Shown here: positions 6,703 through 10,024 of the stretch, piece by piece
How the letters are laid out: every line of letters starts with the position of its first letter
Position numbering within the stretch: the stretch's first letter is position 1
NCBI GenBank assembly: GCA_002482865.1
Contig: DLGU01000163.1
Coordinates: 28,489-38,512 of the forward strand
DNA length: 10,024 bases
Direction of reading: 5' to 3'
DNA from: Porphyrobacter sp. UBA7686
GTDB taxonomy: Bacteria; Pseudomonadota; Alphaproteobacteria; Sphingomonadales; Sphingomonadaceae
Made by a program: the position numbers and the translations under genes
Notes under the pieces: model-generated
What the model saw: only the letters and a program-made list of their open reading frames with translations
Told to the model about the DNA's origin: nothing
The model's database searches: none

Positions 6703-7254
6703 ATGACTGCACCGCATCTCTCTCCCGCAGAGCTCAAGGCGCTGGTGCGAACCGTGCCGGATTTCCCGCATCCGGGCATCCAGTTCCGCGATATCACCAC
6801 GCTGATCGGCCACCATCAGGGCATGGCGGCGAGCGTGCATCATCTCGCCGAGCTCGCCGATGCGGCGGGCGCGCACAAGATCGCGGGCATGGAAGCGCGG
6901 GGCTTCATCTTCGGGGCGGCGGTCGCGGTGCAGCTCGGCATCGGCTTTGTGCCGGTGCGCAAGCCCGGCAAGCTCCCGATCCATACCATCGGCATCGACT
7001 ACGCGCTTGAATATGGCACCGACCGGCTCGAGATGGACCCCGGTGCGGTCGAGCCAGGGCAGAAGGTGGTGATGGTCGATGACCTCATCGCCACCGGCGG
7101 CACGGCGCTCGCCTCGGCCGAGTTGCTGCGCATGGCCGGGGCGGTTGTCGAGCAGGCCCTGTTCGTGATCGACCTGCCCGACCTCGGCGGCGCGGGGCGG
7201 CTCCGCAGTGCGGGGATCGCGGTCAACGCCTTGATGGAATTCGAGGGCGAGTGA
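6703..7254 (+). CDS. apt: Adenine phosphoribosyltransferase
   Basis: Cytosolic purine-salvage enzyme that joins adenine and PRPP to give AMP and pyrophosphate. The 183-residue length is typical. The phosphoribosyltransferase PRPP-binding motif is VVMVDDLIATGGTA at 122-135. Other family landmarks are the N-terminal PDFPHPGIQFRDIT (19-32), MEARGFIFG (63-71), RKPGKLP (86-92) and the flexible-loop region YALEYGTDRLE (100-110), where Tyr104 would be the family's loop Tyr. The start is supported by AAAGGGG at 6687-6693, nine bases before the ATG. It follows the petC hairpin. From memory, apt next to bc1 genes is seen in other alphaproteobacteria, but I see no mechanistic link. Its own promoter would have to lie in the 90-base gap, much of which is hairpin. 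Confidence 0.95.
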   Translation: MTAPHLSPAELKALVRTVPDFPHPGIQFRDITTLIGHHQGMAASVHHLAELADAAGAHKIAGMEARGFIFGAAVAVQLGIGFVPVRKPGKLPIHTIGIDYALEYGTDRLEMDPGAVEPGQKVVMVDDLIATGGTALASAELLRMAGAVVEQALFVIDLPDLGGAGRLRSAGIAVNALMEFEGE

Positions 7255-7397
7255 CCTTGGCTCCGGCTTCCGAGGGAACCTTGGTGGGCCGGTTTGGGTT
7301 GTGCTGAGACGAAACCCTCGTCTATGCCTGACAGGGGCGCAGACCATCGCTCCGTCGCAACGCCTATTCGTATGACAAAGGACCACCGGGGCCGCCA
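7255..7397 (+). promoter_or_regulatory. Gap upstream of the Mrp antiporter gene; only weak signals
   Basis: A 143-base noncoding stretch that should contain the end of apt transcription and the start of the Mrp operon. A short hairpin AGACGA-AACCC-TCGTCT is present at 7307-7323. A weaker bulged stem lies at 7261-7274 right after apt. TTGTGC (7299-7304) and TATGCC (7323-7328) are 18 bases apart and match -35/-10 only loosely. AAGGA at 7378-7382 is the best ribosome site, but it is 15 bases before the ATG, longer than usual. No fold I recognise as a Na+-sensing or other riboswitch is apparent. Confidence 0.3.
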
Positions 7398-10024
7398 ATG
7401 GCTATTGCCTTGACGCTTTTGACACTGGTGGCGCTTCCATTTGTGGCTGCGCTCGCGATTGCCCTGCTGCATGGCGCGGGGCGTGCGGTGCATTCCACCA
7501 TCGCAGCGGGTGCGAGCGCAGGTGGCCTGGCGCTACTGGCCATGCTGACCCCACCGGTGCTCGGCGGCGAGGTGCCTTCGGCCAGCTGGGCGTGGGTACC
7601 TGCGCTGGGCCTCGATCTGACGCTGATGGTCGATCCCCTGGGGTTGATGTTCGCCGGATTGATCCTCGGCATCGGCTTGCTGGTGGTGATCTTCGGGCAT
7701 TTCTACCTCTATGCGGGAGAGGCCACCGGGCGGTTCTTTGCCAGCCTGATGCTGTTTCAGGGCGCGATGCTGGGCATCGTGATTGCGGGCAATGTCCTGC
7801 TGCTGCTGGTGTTCTGGGAGATGACCAGCTTGGCCTCGTTCCTGCTGATCGGCTTCTGGCAGCACAAGGCGGAGGCCCGGCAAGGCGCACGCATGGCGCT
7901 GGCGGTCACAGGCGGCGGGGGCCTCGCGCTGATCGGGGGGATGGTGTTGCTCGGGCTGGTGGCGGGAAGCTTCGACCTTGCGACGATCCTTGAGCGAGGC
8001 GACATCGTTCGCGCTTCGCCGCTTTACCCCGTGCTACTGGGTCTGATCCTGCTGGGGTGCTTCACCAAGTCGGCGCAGTTCCCGTTCCACTTCTGGCTCC
8101 CCCACGCGATGGCCGCGCCAACCCCGGTGAGCGCCTATCTCCACTCGGCGACGATGGTGAAGGCGGGCGTGTTCCTGCTGGCGCGGCTGTGGCCGGTGCT
8201 GGCGGGGACCGAGCTTTATACCGGGATCGTCACCGGCGTGGGCCTGACCACGATGATCTTCGGCGCTGTCGTGGCGCTGTTCCGGCACGATCTGAAGAGC
8301 ATTCTTGCCTATTCCACCATCTCGCAGCTCGGGATGCTGGTGATGCTGCTCGGCTTTTCGCTGGAAGCGGCCGCGCTGGCGGCGGTGCTGCACATTCTCA
8401 ACCACGCGGCGTTCAAGGCAGCGCTGTTCATGAGCGCCGGGATCGTCGAGCATGAGACCGGCACGCGCGATATCCGCAGGCTCGGCGGGCTGGCGAAGGC
8501 GATGCCGATCACCGCGCTATTCGCCACACTCGCGGCAGGCTCGATGGCGGGGTTGCCGCCGCTGGGCGGGTTCATCTCCAAAGAGCTGATGCTGTACGAG
8601 ACGCCCAAGCTCGCGCTGCTGGGCCTGCCGTGGCTGCTGCCGGTGCTGGCGACGCTGGGGGCGACCTTCTCGGTCGGCTATTCATTGCGGCTGGCTGCGC
8701 ATCTGTTCTTCGGCCAACCGCGCGAGGCCGAGCCCTTTGGCCGCGCGCATGATCCCGGCGCTGGCATGTGGATTGCACCGGCGCTGCTCACCACGCTGGC
8801 GGTGCTGCTCGGTCTGATCCCGATGCTGCTCGCCGGCCCGCTGGTGGGCGCGGTGACCGCCGCCGTCACCGGAGCGCCCGCGCCCGAATTCGACCTCGCG
8901 CTGTGGCACGGGGTCAACCTCGCGCTGATCCTCAGCCTGATCGCGGTCGCGGGCGGTGCGTTCCTGCTGTGGCAGCATAAGCCGCTGCTCGCCGCATGGG
9001 AGCGTGCCAGCCTCCCCGATGCGAAGCGGATCTTCGAGCGCAGCTTCGCCTTTGCCGACAAGTGGGTGCGCAAGGCGATTGTCGCCACTCACACACCCTC
9101 GCTGCAACGGATGCTGCTGGCGAGCTTCACCGTGATCGTGCTGCTGGTGATCGACGGCGTGCAGGCAGGCGGCGGGGTGCTGACCGGTGGCCGCGCGCTC
9201 CTGCCCGCGACTCCGGTTGCGGTCGTCGCCTGGGTGCTGCTGATCGCGGCGACGGCGGCGGTGGTGAACGATTCCCGCAACCGCCTGCGCGTGCTGATCT
9301 ATGTCAGCGTCATTGGCCTCGTGGTCAGCCTCACCTTTGTGCAGTTCTCCGCACCCGATCTCGCGCTGACCCAGATTTCGGTAGAGGTGGTGACGATCCT
9401 GCTGCTGCTGCTCGCGCTCAACCTCCTGCCCAAGAGCCCGCCGCTGCTGTCCACCGCCTCGCGCAAATGGCGTGACGGCGCGCTGGCGATCACCGGCGGC
9501 GTGCTGGTCGGCGGGATTGCCTGGGCAATGCTGACCCGCGATCCGGGGCCGAGCATTGCGGCCTATCACCTCGCCAATGCCAAATCGGGCGGAGGCGGGA
9601 CCAATGTGGTCAACGTCATCCTCGTCGATTTCCGCGCCTTTGATACCTTCGGCGAGATCATCGTGCTCGGCATCGCCGGGCTCGGCATCTTCGCGCTGCT
9701 GGAGAGCACAGCCACCGGCGCGGCGGGGGCGCGGCTGCGGGCGTGGCGCGAGGATATGCCCCATTCGCCCGAGCGGCATCCGATAATGCTGGTGGTCGCC
9801 AGCCGCATCGTCTTGCCGCTGACGCTGACCGTGGCGATCTACCTGTTCCTGCGCGGACATAACCAGCCGGGCGGCGGGTTCATCGCCGCACTGGTGGCCG
9901 CGATTGCCTTCCTGGTCCAATACCTCGCCGCCGGGTTCGACTGGTCAGACGCTCGCAAGCGGTTCGGCGAGCATCAGTTGATCGCCTGGGGTGTGCTGGT
10001 GGCGATGGCGACAGGGCTCGGCTC
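7398..10024 (+). CDS. mrpA: Mrp/Mnh/Pha-type multisubunit Na+(K+)/H+ antiporter, fused subunits A and B (3' end beyond window)
   Basis: Large inner-membrane subunit of the Mrp antiporter; 875 codons lie in the window with no stop before the edge. Residues about 71-105 resemble the NADH-dehydrogenase-like N-domain. About 125-400 is the proton-translocating domain shared with NuoL/M/N. Candidate ion-path residues are Glu141 (FWEMTS), Lys224 (FTKSAQFPFHFWLPHAM), His249 and Lys255 (LHSATMVKAG), Lys300 (HDLKS), and His336/Lys340 (NHAAFKAALF). The MrpA-specific C-terminal part follows: SAPDLALTQISVEV at 651-664 and NVILVDFRAFDTFGE at 739-753. From about 795 the reading frame continues into an MrpB/MnhB domain with its hallmark RGHNQPGGGF at 819-828, so A and B are fused. 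The remaining subunits (C-G) would be expected beyond the right edge. ATG at 7398 gives the expected hydrophobic N-terminus; AAGGA lies 15 bases upstream. Confidence 0.93.
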   Translation, partial: MAIALTLLTLVALPFVAALAIALLHGAGRAVHSTIAAGASAGGLALLAMLTPPVLGGEVPSASWAWVPALGLDLTLMVDPLGLMFAGLILGIGLLVVIFGHFYLYAGEATGRFFASLMLFQGAMLGIVIAGNVLLLLVFWEMTSLASFLLIGFWQHKAEARQGARMALAVTGGGGLALIGGMVLLGLVAGSFDLATILERGDIVRASPLYPVLLGLILLGCFTKSAQFPFHFWLPHAMAAPTPVSAYLHSATMVKAGVFLLARLWPVLAGTELYTGIVTGVGLTTMIFGAVVALFRHDLKSILAYSTISQLGMLVMLLGFSLEAAALAAVLHILNHAAFKAALFMSAGIVEHETGTRDIRRLGGLAKAMPITALFATLAAGSMAGLPPLGGFISKELMLYETPKLALLGLPWLLPVLATLGATFSVGYSLRLAAHLFFGQPREAEPFGRAHDPGAGMWIAPALLTTLAVLLGLIPMLLAGPLVGAVTAAVTGAPAPEFDLALWHGVNLALILSLIAVAGGAFLLWQHKPLLAAWERASLPDAKRIFERSFAFADKWVRKAIVATHTPSLQRMLLASFTVIVLLVIDGVQAGGGVLTGGRALLPATPVAVVAWVLLIAATAAVVNDSRNRLRVLIYVSVIGLVVSLTFVQFSAPDLALTQISVEVVTILLLLLALNLLPKSPPLLSTASRKWRDGALAITGGVLVGGIAWAMLTRDPGPSIAAYHLANAKSGGGGTNVVNVILVDFRAFDTFGEIIVLGIAGLGIFALLESTATGAAGARLRAWREDMPHSPERHPIMLVVASRIVLPLTLTVAIYLFLRGHNQPGGGFIAALVAAIAFLVQYLAAGFDWSDARKRFGEHQLIAWGVLVAMATGLG

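Noticed and set aside
7255..7397. Na+ riboswitch upstream of the antiporter gene
   Set aside because: Considered because of the gene's function, but only a short six-pair hairpin is visible and no conserved multi-stem architecture was recognised.
5800..7398. 532-codon minus-strand frame spanning petC and apt
   Set aside because: It covers two well-supported genes and the hairpin between them, shows no domain, and is Arg/His/Glu-rich shadow sequence.
8682..9920. 412-codon minus-strand frame opposite mrpA
   Set aside because: Gln/His/Asp/Arg-rich antisense of transmembrane helices. The + strand protein is clearly MrpA.
1..10024. tRNA, rRNA, CRISPR array, insertion sequence, prophage or phage-defence genes
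   Set aside because: No cloverleaf, repeat-spacer pattern, transposase, integrase or defence-type protein was found. The window is filled by core metabolic and transport genes.

Overview
This is a high-GC stretch of bacterial chromosome. The proteins point to an alphaproteobacterium, most likely a sphingomonad of the Erythrobacter/Porphyrobacter type. The pointers are the petABC order with separate cytochrome b and c1 genes, the bacterial-type Rieske protein with a twin-arginine anchor, the cytochrome b N-terminus, and a short repeat of a style I recall from sphingomonad intergenic DNA. The lineage call is from memory, not from a search. All genes are on the + strand.

Layout. Bases 1-60 hold an imperfect palindrome and the start region of pepN. 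Bases 61-2724 encode an M1-family zinc aminopeptidase N. A pgeF/YfiH (multicopper 'laccase-domain') gene follows after one base (2726-3478), apparently translationally coupled to pepN. A 230-base gap with three possible stem-loops leads into petA (Rieske Fe-S protein, 3709-4272), petB (cytochrome b, 4340-5701) and petC (cytochrome c1, 5755-6612). These are the three catalytic subunits of the cytochrome bc1 complex (complex III). A strong hairpin (6635-6669) ends the pet unit. It is followed by apt (adenine phosphoribosyltransferase, 6703-7254). After a 143-base gap comes a large membrane-protein gene that runs off the right edge (7398-10024): subunit A of an Mrp/Mnh/Pha-type multisubunit Na+(K+)/H+ antiporter, with the subunit B domain fused to its C-terminus.

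How they work together. petABC is a respiratory operon: it oxidises ubiquinol, reduces cytochrome c and builds proton-motive force. The Mrp antiporter would spend that force on cation export and pH homeostasis. It is evolutionarily related to the NuoL/M/N subunits of complex I. pepN, pgeF and apt are housekeeping functions (peptide turnover, peptidoglycan precursor quality or purine nucleoside cleavage, adenine salvage).

I see no undescribed multi-gene system: the genes are recognisable core or common accessory genes. The most interesting signals are regulatory: a 17-base inverted repeat between petA and petB that closely resembles a Fur (iron regulator) box, a shared 9-mer in both pet intercistronic gaps, and an inverted repeat that places the petC ribosome-binding site in its loop.
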